From Deltaproteobacteria bacterium (GTDB taxonomy: Bacteria > Desulfobacterota > Desulfarculia > Desulfarculales > Desulfarculaceae): DNA of 28,334 nt. A program made the translations under genes and the position numbers. The DNA lies in assembly GCA_020444165.1 (NCBI GenBank), contig JAHLLK010000074.1, positions 1 through 28,334 on the forward strand, given 5' to 3'. Numbering within the stretch: the first letter of the stretch is position 1; each line of letters opens with the position of its first letter. Below are positions 22,167 to 28,334 of this stretch, piece after piece. The notes under the pieces are model-generated. The model was not told the DNA's origin and ran no database searches. It saw only the letters and a list, made by a program, of their open reading frames with translations.

Positions 22167-23027
22167 CTAAAGCCCCACCCTCCCCGGGTCCAGGCCTCTT
22201 CCCTCCAGCCAGGCCCGCACCGCACCCAAATACAATTCCAAAAACCGCGCCGTGCCGCCCAGGGCCTCGCGGCCGAAATAGGCGTTCACCTCCAGCAAGA
22301 GGGGCGGCTCCCCGGGCGGGCACAAGACGTCCACCCCGCAGAGGTCCAAATGGGCCCGCCGGGCCAGCTCCCGGGCCAGGGCCACCCCCCGCGCCTGGTC
22401 CGCCGGCCGGGAGGCGGCCTCCCAGCTTCCCCCGGCCGCCAGGTTGCTCCGCCACTCCCCGGCCGGGGCGTGACGCCAATAAGCCCGGGTCTTGCTGCCC
22501 AGGATCACCACCCGGAGATCGCTGGTCCCGGCCGGCAAATACTTCTGCAGCACCAGCCCGGACGGGCCGCGGGCGCAGGCGGTCTCCAGGCGGCCGGCCA
22601 GGGCCCGGAGCGCGGCCGGGTTCTCCACCAAGAACACGTTGTCCCCCATGCCGCCGCCAGCGCCCTTGGCCACCAAAGGCGCCCCCCCGGCGGCCAACCC
22701 CGGCAGGCCCTTTTCCCAGGCCCGGGCCGCTCGCGCGAGGTCCGGGAACGCCAAAGTGGGGGGATGGGCCAGGCCCAGGCCGGCGAAGAGGCGGTGGTTG
22801 CCCACCTTGCCGTCCAGGGCCAGCAGCGCAGCGCCGCGGGGGAACAGAGGCTTGCCCAGGCCGGCGGCCAGGGCGTAGAGATCGCGGCGGCAGGCCTGGG
22901 GCAGGAGCACCGCCCCTGCCCGGGCCACGGCCCGCAGGTCGCCCGGGTTCAGGGGCCGCTGGGAAACCAACAACCGGTTGTCCTCGGCCGCCAGGGCGGG
23001 ATGAAAGCTCACTATGGGTGGTGGCAA
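22167..23027 (-). CDS. RimK/glutathione-synthetase-like ATP-grasp protein
   Basis: This is a predicted ATP-dependent carboxylate-amine/thiol ligase of unknown substrate. The ATP-grasp fold is seen in order: KVGNHRLFAGLGLAHPPTL (about 74-92), the lysine strand and glycine-rich loop APLVAKGAGGGMGDNVFLV, VLQKYLPAGTSDLRVVILG, YWRHAPAGEWRSNLAAGG (the RimK-type Arg-x-Asn pattern), CGVDVL, and the metal-binding LLLEVNAYFG. At 286 aa it has RimK-like length. The start is TTG at 23027 with AAGG seven bases upstream; a GTG at 23012 is a weaker option. It is divergent from the glycosyltransferase gene across about 114 bp, so the two may share a regulatory region. Peptide, amino-acid or cofactor tailing are all possible; I cannot choose. 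Confidence 0.82.
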   Translation of the reverse strand: MPPPIVSFHPALAAEDNRLLVSQRPLNPGDLRAVARAGAVLLPQACRRDLYALAAGLGKPLFPRGAALLALDGKVGNHRLFAGLGLAHPPTLAFPDLARAARAWEKGLPGLAAGGAPLVAKGAGGGMGDNVFLVENPAALRALAGRLETACARGPSGLVLQKYLPAGTSDLRVVILGSKTRAYWRHAPAGEWRSNLAAGGSWEAASRPADQARGVALARELARRAHLDLCGVDVLCPPGEPPLLLEVNAYFGREALGGTARFLELYLGAVRAWLEGRGLDPGRVGL

Positions 23028-23141
23028 AGTCTAACCTTTTGCTATCATAGTCAGGATCGATTTTCCCCCGTCGCGGACGACGGATTTTCCTGCCTGTCGG
23101 GCCGGCCCAACGGCCGCCTGCCCCCGGCAAGCGGAGTGGAC

Positions 23142-24803
23142 ATGCGTACCCTGGGATTCATCAATTCCTTTGACGAACTGGCTGGAGCCGATCGCCGCTT
23201 GGGGCGCAAGGTGGCCTCCTTTGATCTGGCCTCGGCCCTGATGGAGCATGCCAGCGCCGACGAGATCATATTCTTCCTGCCTTTTGCCGGCGCGCTCAAG
23301 CATTTCCAGCGGGGGTACGCCCCCTGGCTGGAGCAATCGGCCCTGAAAAAACGCGTCAAGGTGATGCCCGCCACCCAGATCGGCCAGATCGTGGCCGGCC
23401 GGGAGTTTTGGGCCCTGCACGCCGGGGAGCTGGAGCGTTACTTCCCGGAGTTGTGCCACCTCCGCAACCGCCTGCCAGCCCCGCTGTTTCCAGTCACCTG
23501 CCTGCCGCACACCCTGAGCTATTGGTCCACCCAGGTGCGCAACCTCTACAAGGTCCTGCCCGGGCCCCAGCCCTATGATTCCATCTTCTGCACCAGCCGG
23601 GCCGCGCGGGACCATCTGGAAAAGGCCCTGGGCGCGGCCGGCGACCGGCTGGGCGGCCTGGGCCTCAATCCGGCGGGCTATGGCGGCCGCCTGGACGTGG
23701 TGCCCCTGGGGGTGCGGGCGGCGGATTTCGCGCGGGCCGATCCCGTGGAGGCCCGCCGCCGCCTGGAGATATCCCCCGAGACGGTGGTGCTCCTGTGCCT
23801 GGGCCGGCTGACCCCCCACGACAAGTACGACCTTATGCCGTTGTTGGCCGCGGTGTCCCTCTTGGGGCGGCGGCAGCAGATCATGCTGCTCATCGCCGGG
23901 GCCGGCGAAGAATATGTACCCCAACTCCGGGAGGCGGCCGAGAGCCTGGGCCTGAGCGCCAACCTGCGGCTGGCCGTGGACTTCGACACCCCCCTGAAGC
24001 CGTGGCTCTACGCGGCGGCGGACATTTTCGTCTCGCCGGCCGACAACCTGCAGGAGACCTTCGGCCTCACCTTGTTGGAGGCCATGGCCGCGGGGCTGCC
24101 GGTGGTGGCTTCAGATTTCAGCGGCTACCGCGATATCGTGATCCCGGGGGAGACCGGGTTTTTGATTCCCACCCTGGGCCCCCAGAACTACCAAATCTTC
24201 GAGCCGGCCTGGCATTTGGCCGGAGAGCGGGCCGCGGCCACCCTGCTGGCCCAGCACACCGCCCTGGACCTGGATCTTTTGGTCCGCGCCTTGGAGGCCC
24301 TGACCGCCAATCCCGACCTCTGCCGCCGCATGGGGCGGGCCGGTCGGGCCCGGGTGGCCCAGGAGTTCGACTGGCCGGTGGTGGTCCGGCGCATGGAGGC
24401 GGTGTGGGACGATCTGGCCGCCCTGGCCCGCCAGTCTCCGCCGCCGCCGCCCCTGCCGGACGTGTTGGGCGCCGGCCTGGGGGAGTTGTTCAGCCATTTT
24501 CCCAGCGGAGTCCTGAAGCCCGACGACGTGATCATCACCGGGCCCATGGCCGGGCGCTTCGCCCGCCGGGCCTGGGGCCAGCGGCTCCTGCCCGACCTGG
24601 CCGGGTTCTGCAACCTGGCTGCCCTGGAGGGCCTGCTTATGGCCCTGCGGGCCCGGGGCGGCAGCCTCAGCCTGGGCGAGCTGGCCCAGCACCTGGGCCG
24701 CCGCCTGCCGCCGCAGACCGTGGAGCACCTGGTGCTGCACGGCCTCAAGTACGGCATCCTCTCCCTGGCCAACTCCCCCAAGCCCCCACCGGAAGATACC
24801 TGA
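23142..24803 (+). CDS. GT4-family glycosyltransferase with C-terminal extension
   Basis: This is a predicted retaining, GT-B glycosyltransferase that transfers a sugar from a nucleotide-sugar donor; the acceptor is unknown. At 553 aa it has an N-terminal Rossmann-like half, then VLLCLGRLTPHDKYDLMPLL (start of the donor domain) and LLIAGAGEEYVPQL. DIFVSPADNLQETFGLTLLE contains the E-x7-E motif, and GLPVVASDFSGYRDIV follows. After the normal end near residue 430 a proline linker (PPPPPLPDV) leads to about 110 further residues. These include SLGELAQHLGRRLPPQTVEHLVLHGLKYGILSL, which looks like a small winged-helix-type fold. The ATG at 23142 has GGAG five bases upstream; the frame stays open far upstream, but that part is non-coding in character. 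No other cell-envelope genes are adjacent. Confidence 0.86.
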   Translation: MRTLGFINSFDELAGADRRLGRKVASFDLASALMEHASADEIIFFLPFAGALKHFQRGYAPWLEQSALKKRVKVMPATQIGQIVAGREFWALHAGELERYFPELCHLRNRLPAPLFPVTCLPHTLSYWSTQVRNLYKVLPGPQPYDSIFCTSRAARDHLEKALGAAGDRLGGLGLNPAGYGGRLDVVPLGVRAADFARADPVEARRRLEISPETVVLLCLGRLTPHDKYDLMPLLAAVSLLGRRQQIMLLIAGAGEEYVPQLREAAESLGLSANLRLAVDFDTPLKPWLYAAADIFVSPADNLQETFGLTLLEAMAAGLPVVASDFSGYRDIVIPGETGFLIPTLGPQNYQIFEPAWHLAGERAAATLLAQHTALDLDLLVRALEALTANPDLCRRMGRAGRARVAQEFDWPVVVRRMEAVWDDLAALARQSPPPPPLPDVLGAGLGELFSHFPSGVLKPDDVIITGPMAGRFARRAWGQRLLPDLAGFCNLAALEGLLMALRARGGSLSLGELAQHLGRRLPPQTVEHLVLHGLKYGILSLANSPKPPPEDT

Positions 24804-24810
24804 GCCTTCC

Positions 24811-24980
24811 CGGCGGCGTGCCGCCGCTCCCATAGCGGGTTGTGGGAGGCCCTCCTCCGTACAACACTCGCACGCTCCCGGCGGGGACTCGACCTGGGTA
24901 CACCACCCCCCGACGGCGTGCCGCGGCTCCCATAGCGGGTCGTGGGGGGCCCTCCTGCGCACAACACTCGCACGCTCCCG
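24811..24980 (-). repeat. ~100-bp repeat, two units
   Basis: About 70 bp beginning GGCGTGCCG and ending GCACGCTCCCG occur at 24811-24880 and again exactly 100 bp later at 24911-24980, with few differences. A 30-bp unlike segment lies between them. Read on the minus strand, the units share landmarks in the same order with the 103-bp tandem array at 28028 (CGGGAGCG..CGAG..GTGCG..CGACCCG..TA..AGCCGCGG..ACG). A stem such as CGGCGGC-GT-GCCGCCG lies at the start of unit 1. They follow the glycosyltransferase stop directly. Confidence 0.75.
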
Positions 24981-25058
24981 AAGTGAAGCTATAGTTTCAT
25001 AGTTTCCGCCCCGGGGCCGCGTTACCGTGGTTTTGGTTAGCTGTCCGTTCCCAGCCTC

Positions 25059-25160
25059 CCCCAACAAGCCACGGGCTTGTTGGGGAATATGAAGTTTTTT
25101 GGGGGATGGGGGGTGTGGGGGGAAACCCCTTTTTGTTCACAAAAAGGGGTTTCCCCCCAC
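25059..25160. repeat. Double-hairpin intergenic element, copy 4 (between convergent genes)
   Basis: Hairpin 1 is CCCCAACAAGCC (25059-25070), loop ACG, and its exact complement (25074-25085). The linker AATATGAAGTTTTTTGGGGG follows. Hairpin 2 has perfect 21-bp arms (25115-25135 and 25140-25160), loop TTCA. The linker GAAGTTTTTTGGGGGA is identical to that of copy 2, while the stems are unrelated. It lies just past the stop of the minus-strand AhpD-like gene. Confidence 0.78.
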
Positions 25161-25185
25161 CTCTTCCCATTTCCGCGAAATGCTT

Positions 25186-25725
25186 CTAGCAGCTCTCGCC
25201 CTCGTCCATTTTGAAGGCTTTGAACAGGATGCCGTCGGCCACCATCATGGTGCCGTGGGCTGCAGCGTCCAGCATGTCCTGATCGCTCCAGCCCAGTTCC
25301 CGGAGCCAGGCCACGTCGGCATCCTTGACGGCTTCCGGGGATTTCACCACCTTCAGCACGAAACCGAGCATGGCCTTTTCGTTGTCGGGCAGCGGCGCGT
25401 TGGCGGGGTCGGCCAGGACCTGGGCCACCTGGTCGTCGTTCAAGATGCCCAGGCTGCGCAGCACCTCGGAGTTCAGGCTGATGCAGTAGTGGTAGCCCAG
25501 CTCCTCGGCCACCACCAGGCGGATGAGGGCCATGAGTCCGGGGCTCAGGCGGTCACTGGTCATATAGTGCCGCAGGGTGGCCAAACGGACGCCGGCGAGG
25601 CCCGGGCTGGCGCTGTACATGCGGAAAGGGGCCGGGACCATACCGAAGCGGTTCATGAAAAGGTCATAACCCTCTTTCACCACTCCTTCGGCTTGCTCGA
25701 CAGGCACGGTTTTGAGCAGAGGCAT
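25186..25725 (-). CDS. AhpD/carboxymuconolactone decarboxylase-like protein
   Basis: This is an all-helical protein of the AhpD-like superfamily, of the kind often annotated as peroxidase-related. The helix carrying the family motif reads LIRLVVAEELGYHYCISLN. The usual E-x-x-x-x-C-x-x-C-x-x-x-H is reduced to one cysteine: the first Cys is Tyr and the terminal His is Asn. The AhpD disulfide proton relay therefore cannot work in the standard way. The C-terminus ends in a lone cysteine (GESC). The length is 179 aa. The ATG at 25725 follows AAGGAGA with ideal spacing. A gap of 146 bp separates it from the AEC transporter gene on the same strand. The substrate is unknown. Confidence 0.8.
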   Translation of the reverse strand: MPLLKTVPVEQAEGVVKEGYDLFMNRFGMVPAPFRMYSASPGLAGVRLATLRHYMTSDRLSPGLMALIRLVVAEELGYHYCISLNSEVLRSLGILNDDQVAQVLADPANAPLPDNEKAMLGFVLKVVKSPEAVKDADVAWLRELGWSDQDMLDAAAHGTMMVADGILFKAFKMDEGESC

Positions 25726-25871
25726 GGCGCTCTCCTTATTTAAGATGGATAAAGGGCGGGGGTCAGCCGGGGCGGGGGCCCGCGCATCGCCTCACCATAG
25801 GCCGGCCCCCATCGGGAGTCAAAGGGAGTTTCCGGACCGGGGTTGGGAGCCGGGGGGCTTTCTCCGGCCGC

Positions 25872-26801
25872 CTAGACCAGGGCGAGCACAGCCGAGAGGG
25901 AGAAAAAGGAGAGCAAGGTGGAGGCGACGATGCTGGCCGCGGCCAGGCCCGCGTCGCTGCCCATCTGGCGGGAGAGGATATAGGCGCTGGTGGCCGTGGG
26001 CAGGGCCAGGAACATCAAGGCCAGCTTGAAGTCCGGGCCGCGGCCGCCCAAGAGCCACAACAGCGTGCCGCCTACCAGGGGCAAAAGCACCAGCTTGAAA
26101 CCAGCCGCGGCCAGGGCCGGCTTGAGGCGGCCCTGGAGCCCGGCCACGGTGAGCCCTCCGCCGATGGACAAGAGGGCCAGGGGCAGGGTCAGGGCCGACA
26201 TGAGCCCCAGGAGGTTGGCCGCGAACTTGGGCAGGGGCCAGCCCAGGCGGGCATAAAGGAGCCCGGCCAGGCAGCCCAGGATCAGGGGATTCTGGAACAG
26301 GGCCTTGGCCAAAAGGGCCGCCTTTTGGCGGGGGGAGAAGGAAGCCTCCGAGAACCACACCAGGGTCCCCACGGCCAGGAGGTTTATGAAGGGAATGGCC
26401 AGGCTGATGAGCACTCCAAACAGCGCCAGGCCGCGGCTGCCCAGGGCGCTGCCCACCACGGCCATGCCCACGTAGGTGTTGAAGCGGTAGGTGACCTGAC
26501 TGAAGGTGCCGGCCTGAAAGGCGCTGAGGCCGGCCCAGCGGATATAAAGGAGGCTGCCGGCCCAGACCAGGAAGATGGCCGAGAGCACCGCGGCGAACAA
26601 GGGCGCGGCCTCGCCCCAGGATATGCTGGCCGTGCTGATCTTCAAAAACAACAGGGCGGGGAAAAAGATGTAGTAGACCAGCCGGTCACTGGTGGCGTAA
26701 AACTCCGGCCCCAGGATTCCCCGGCGCAAAAGCCAGCGTCCCAGGCCCATGAGGGCGAAAACTGGCAGCACGTTGTCCAGGATGGGCAGCAGATTAAGCA
26801 T
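25872..26801 (-). CDS. AEC-family (auxin efflux carrier-like) transporter
   Basis: This is an integral inner-membrane permease of the AEC/BART group. The sequence is hydrophobic throughout, with about ten membrane segments in two halves; it includes LDNVLPVFALMGLGRWL near the start, the inter-half QNPLILGCLAGLL, and SIGGGL and PTATSAYILSRQMGSDAGLAA motifs typical of the family. Bacterial relatives export or import small carboxylates such as malate, malonate or lactate. The ATG at 26801 gives 309 aa, the usual size. The frame extends upstream to a TTG at 26867 with 22 more residues, but these have no family counterpart. No clear Shine-Dalgarno is present for either start. The substrate is not predictable from the sequence. 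Confidence 0.87.
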   Translation of the reverse strand: MLNLLPILDNVLPVFALMGLGRWLLRRGILGPEFYATSDRLVYYIFFPALLFLKISTASISWGEAAPLFAAVLSAIFLVWAGSLLYIRWAGLSAFQAGTFSQVTYRFNTYVGMAVVGSALGSRGLALFGVLISLAIPFINLLAVGTLVWFSEASFSPRQKAALLAKALFQNPLILGCLAGLLYARLGWPLPKFAANLLGLMSALTLPLALLSIGGGLTVAGLQGRLKPALAAAGFKLVLLPLVGGTLLWLLGGRGPDFKLALMFLALPTATSAYILSRQMGSDAGLAAASIVASTLLSFFSLSAVLALV

Positions 26802-27250
26802 AAAATACCAAGCAAAATATCTTAATAGCGGAATAATGACCAGAAAATGAGAGCCCCGGCGGGCCAAGGCCAGAAGCCGAGCCCGGCGCCCGCTCCCCAG
26901 CCCTCACCCGCCCTTGGCCCAGGGCTACCAGTATTGCGGACGCGGCTGGCCTCCCTCCCCGAGCCGCTGGCGCCCCGGAAGGGCCCCGTGGCGCCGCCGG
27001 CCGGCCTCTCCCGGCCCCACCCAGCCCCTCCGGATGCCAATCCCCCGCCCCGGCCTTGTTTTTCCCTCGCCCGGCCTTAGCTTTTTTACAAGAAAAGGAT
27101 AGCACGGCCCCGCCCGACCCAGCGGGAAAAGAGCGAGGGCCTGCCCCGCGGGGCCGCGCTGAAGGTTCGGCGAAGCCAGACCGGGCTCTCTTGCCGGTTT
27201 TGATATATTTTATTGCGTTTGATGGTTCAAACGAGACAGGAGAAAATGGC
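26802..27250. other. Divergent intergenic region between the AEC transporter and trxC, with a small hairpin
   Basis: About 450 bp lie between the divergent genes. The left edge (26802-26840) is AT-rich and probably holds the transporter promoter, though no clean boxes are seen. The centre is GC-rich with nothing recognised. AT-rich TTTTGATATATTTTATTG at 27198-27215 is a likely promoter area for trxC. GTTTGA-TGGT-TCAAAC at 27217-27232 is a perfect 6-bp hairpin ending six bases before the trxC ribosome-binding site AGGAGA. Confidence 0.4.
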
Positions 27251-27685
27251 ATGGCCGATCTGGTACATGTGGTTTGTCCCCACTGCGACGCGGTAAACCG
27301 AGTGCCCGCCGAACGGGCAGCCAAGGCGCCTGCCTGCGGAAAATGCCACCAACCCCTCTGGAGCGGCGCACCGCTGCCCCTGAACGGCCCGCGCTTCAGC
27401 CGGCACCTGGCCAAAAGCGACGTGCCCGTCCTCGTCGACTTCTGGGCCCCCTGGTGCGGCCCCTGCAAAATGATGGGCCCCGCCTTCGCCGACGCCGCCC
27501 GCCAATTGGAACCCCGCGTCCGCCTGGCCAAAGTCAACACCGAAGAAGAACAAAACCTCGCCGGCCAATTCGGCATCCGCTCCATACCCACCATGGTGCT
27601 CTTCCAAAACGGCCGCGAAAAAGCCCGCATCTCCGGCGCCATGGCCGCCGGCGCTATCGTGGATTGGGTGAGGAATCAGATTTAG
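27251..27685 (+). CDS. trxC: Thioredoxin 2 (TrxC type) with N-terminal zinc finger
   Basis: This is a cytoplasmic thiol-disulfide oxidoreductase of the TrxC group. An N-terminal zinc-binding module uses C9-P-H-C12 and C29-G-K-C32. The thioredoxin domain follows (about 45-144), with the active site WCGPC (C69, C72) after VLVDFWAP and the cis-proline loop IRSIPTMVLF. The length of 144 aa equals that of E. coli TrxC (139) within a few residues. The ATG at 27251 is in frame and follows AGGAGA; the nearby ATG at 27246 is out of frame. The codon use contains more C-ending and AA-containing codons than upstream genes, which may only reflect local composition. The stop codon lies inside the arm of the downstream foldback. 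Confidence 0.95.
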   Translation: MADLVHVVCPHCDAVNRVPAERAAKAPACGKCHQPLWSGAPLPLNGPRFSRHLAKSDVPVLVDFWAPWCGPCKMMGPAFADAARQLEPRVRLAKVNTEEEQNLAGQFGIRSIPTMVLFQNGREKARISGAMAAGAIVDWVRNQI

Positions 27686-27932
27686 GAGGAAGTGGGAAGA
27701 AGAAGAATGTGGGGGGAACCCTTTCCTTCCAGGCTGTTGAAAACAGCCTGGAAGCGGGCCAAGGAGGGCCCGCCGATTCGCGGATATTTGCCAAAAATCG
27801 ACGCGAATCGTGCAACTAGGCAAAACCGCGTTTTTGCCTGGTTGCAGCTTACAAAGGCCAGGACGGGCTTTGTAAGCGGTCTGCAAATAGCTGCCCAAAA
27901 GGAAAGGGTTCCCCCCCCACCCTCCTCCTAAA
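27681..27932. repeat. Large foldback element related to the double-hairpin family
   Basis: Outer arms TTTAGGAGGA (27681-27690) and TCCTCCTAAA (27923-27932) are exact complements. Inside, GTGGGGGGAACCCTTTCCTT (27709-27728) pairs with 27899-27920, where the C-run is two longer. The ~170-bp interior holds three more hairpins: TTCCAGGCTGTT-GAA (27727-27753), GCAACTAGGCAAAA (27812-27845, one G-T pair) and GCTTACAAAG (27847-27877). The outer stem resembles hairpin 2 of the other elements, so this looks like an expanded relative. It overlaps the trxC stop codon. Confidence 0.75.
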
Positions 27933-28027
27933 GGAAAAGCATAGTTGTTTGCGTGGGTTGTGAAGGGTAAGGTCCTTACGCAACCGCCCCCGTCGCGGCT
28001 CCATGGCCTTACATCACACTCATAGCC

Positions 28028-28334
28028 TTCAAGACCGCGTCGGGAGCGAACGAGCCTCCGTGCGAAGGGCAATCTCCCCCGACCCGTTACGCTAGCCGCG
28101 GTGACGCGGCCCTGGTCCTTGGGTTGAATCTTCAAGACCGCGTCGGGAGCGAACGAGCCTCCGTGCGAAGGGCAATCTCCCCCGACCCGTTACGCTAGCC
28201 GCGGTGACGCGGCCCTGGTCCTTGGGTTGAATCTTCAAGACCGCGGCGGGAGCGAACGAGCCTCCGTGCGAAGGGCAATCTCCCCCGACCCGTTACGCCA
28301 GCCGCGGCGACGCGGCCCGGTTTGAGGTGTTCAA
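28028..28334 (+). repeat. 103-bp tandem repeat array, about three units, open at window end
   Basis: Units start at 28028, 28131 and 28234 (TTCAAGACCGCG). The first two are identical over 103 bp. The third has a few changes and loses the closing CTGGTCCTTGGGTTGAATC, being replaced near the edge by GGTTTGAGGTGTTCAA. Each unit can form CCGCG-GTGA-CGCGG; in unit 3 the loop is GCGA, so a GNRA tetraloop is kept. GGTC(C)TTG and CAAGACC pair across unit junctions. The 80 bp before the array (27946-28027) include GTAAGG-T-CCTTAC but no gene. Confidence 0.85.

Noticed and set aside
28028..28334. CRISPR array
   Set aside because: Units are ~103 bp and repeat end to end with no unique spacers; no cas genes are present.

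Overview
The window is GC-rich bacterial DNA carrying part of a Wood-Ljungdahl (carbonyl branch) cluster next to a block of housekeeping genes. AcsB, AcsC and AcsE homologues, a DnaA of unusual type, a TraT-type lipoprotein and the general sequence style point to a Gram-negative strict anaerobe, most likely a Desulfobacterota (Desulfarculus-like) sulfate reducer. The assignment to a group is inference; no rRNA or other taxonomic marker is present.

Layout. 1-3730 (+): the 3' part of acsB, then acsC and acsE, closed by a strong intrinsic terminator. 3731-4200: two palindromic double-hairpin elements in inverted orientation. 4201-6432 (+): a TraT-family lipoprotein and a type I phosphodiesterase-family protein. 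6697-16353 (-): a tightly packed operon read right to left, purL-purQ-yhaM-like HD gene-tmk-holB-ricT-metG, with start/stop overlaps at most junctions. 17036-18376 (-): dnaA. 19392-20510 (-): ald. 20573-21622: a non-coding region holding a dense, one-orientation, helically phased array of TTTTCCACC-like motifs beside an AT-rich stretch, which I read as the candidate chromosomal origin. 22167-24803: a divergent pair, an ATP-grasp protein (-) and a GT4 glycosyltransferase (+). 25186-26801 (-): an AhpD-like protein and an AEC-family transporter. 27251-27685 (+): a TrxC-type thioredoxin. 27681-28334: a foldback element followed by a 103-bp tandem repeat running off the end.

How it fits together. 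The acs genes move a methyl group from methyl-tetrahydrofolate (AcsE) to the corrinoid protein (AcsC with an AcsD not seen here) and then to the acetyl-CoA synthase A-cluster (AcsB). The minus-strand operon couples purine synthesis, dTMP phosphorylation, the DNA polymerase clamp loader, RNA turnover/RicT and methionine charging. It points away from the candidate origin, as does dnaA.

The intergenic DNA is the most unusual part. It contains three families of dispersed repeats (a bipartite double-hairpin element, a ~245-bp element present twice in direct orientation around dnaA-ald-origin, and a ~100-bp structured repeat found at two loci), besides the phased array. No tRNA, rRNA, transposase or CRISPR was recognised.
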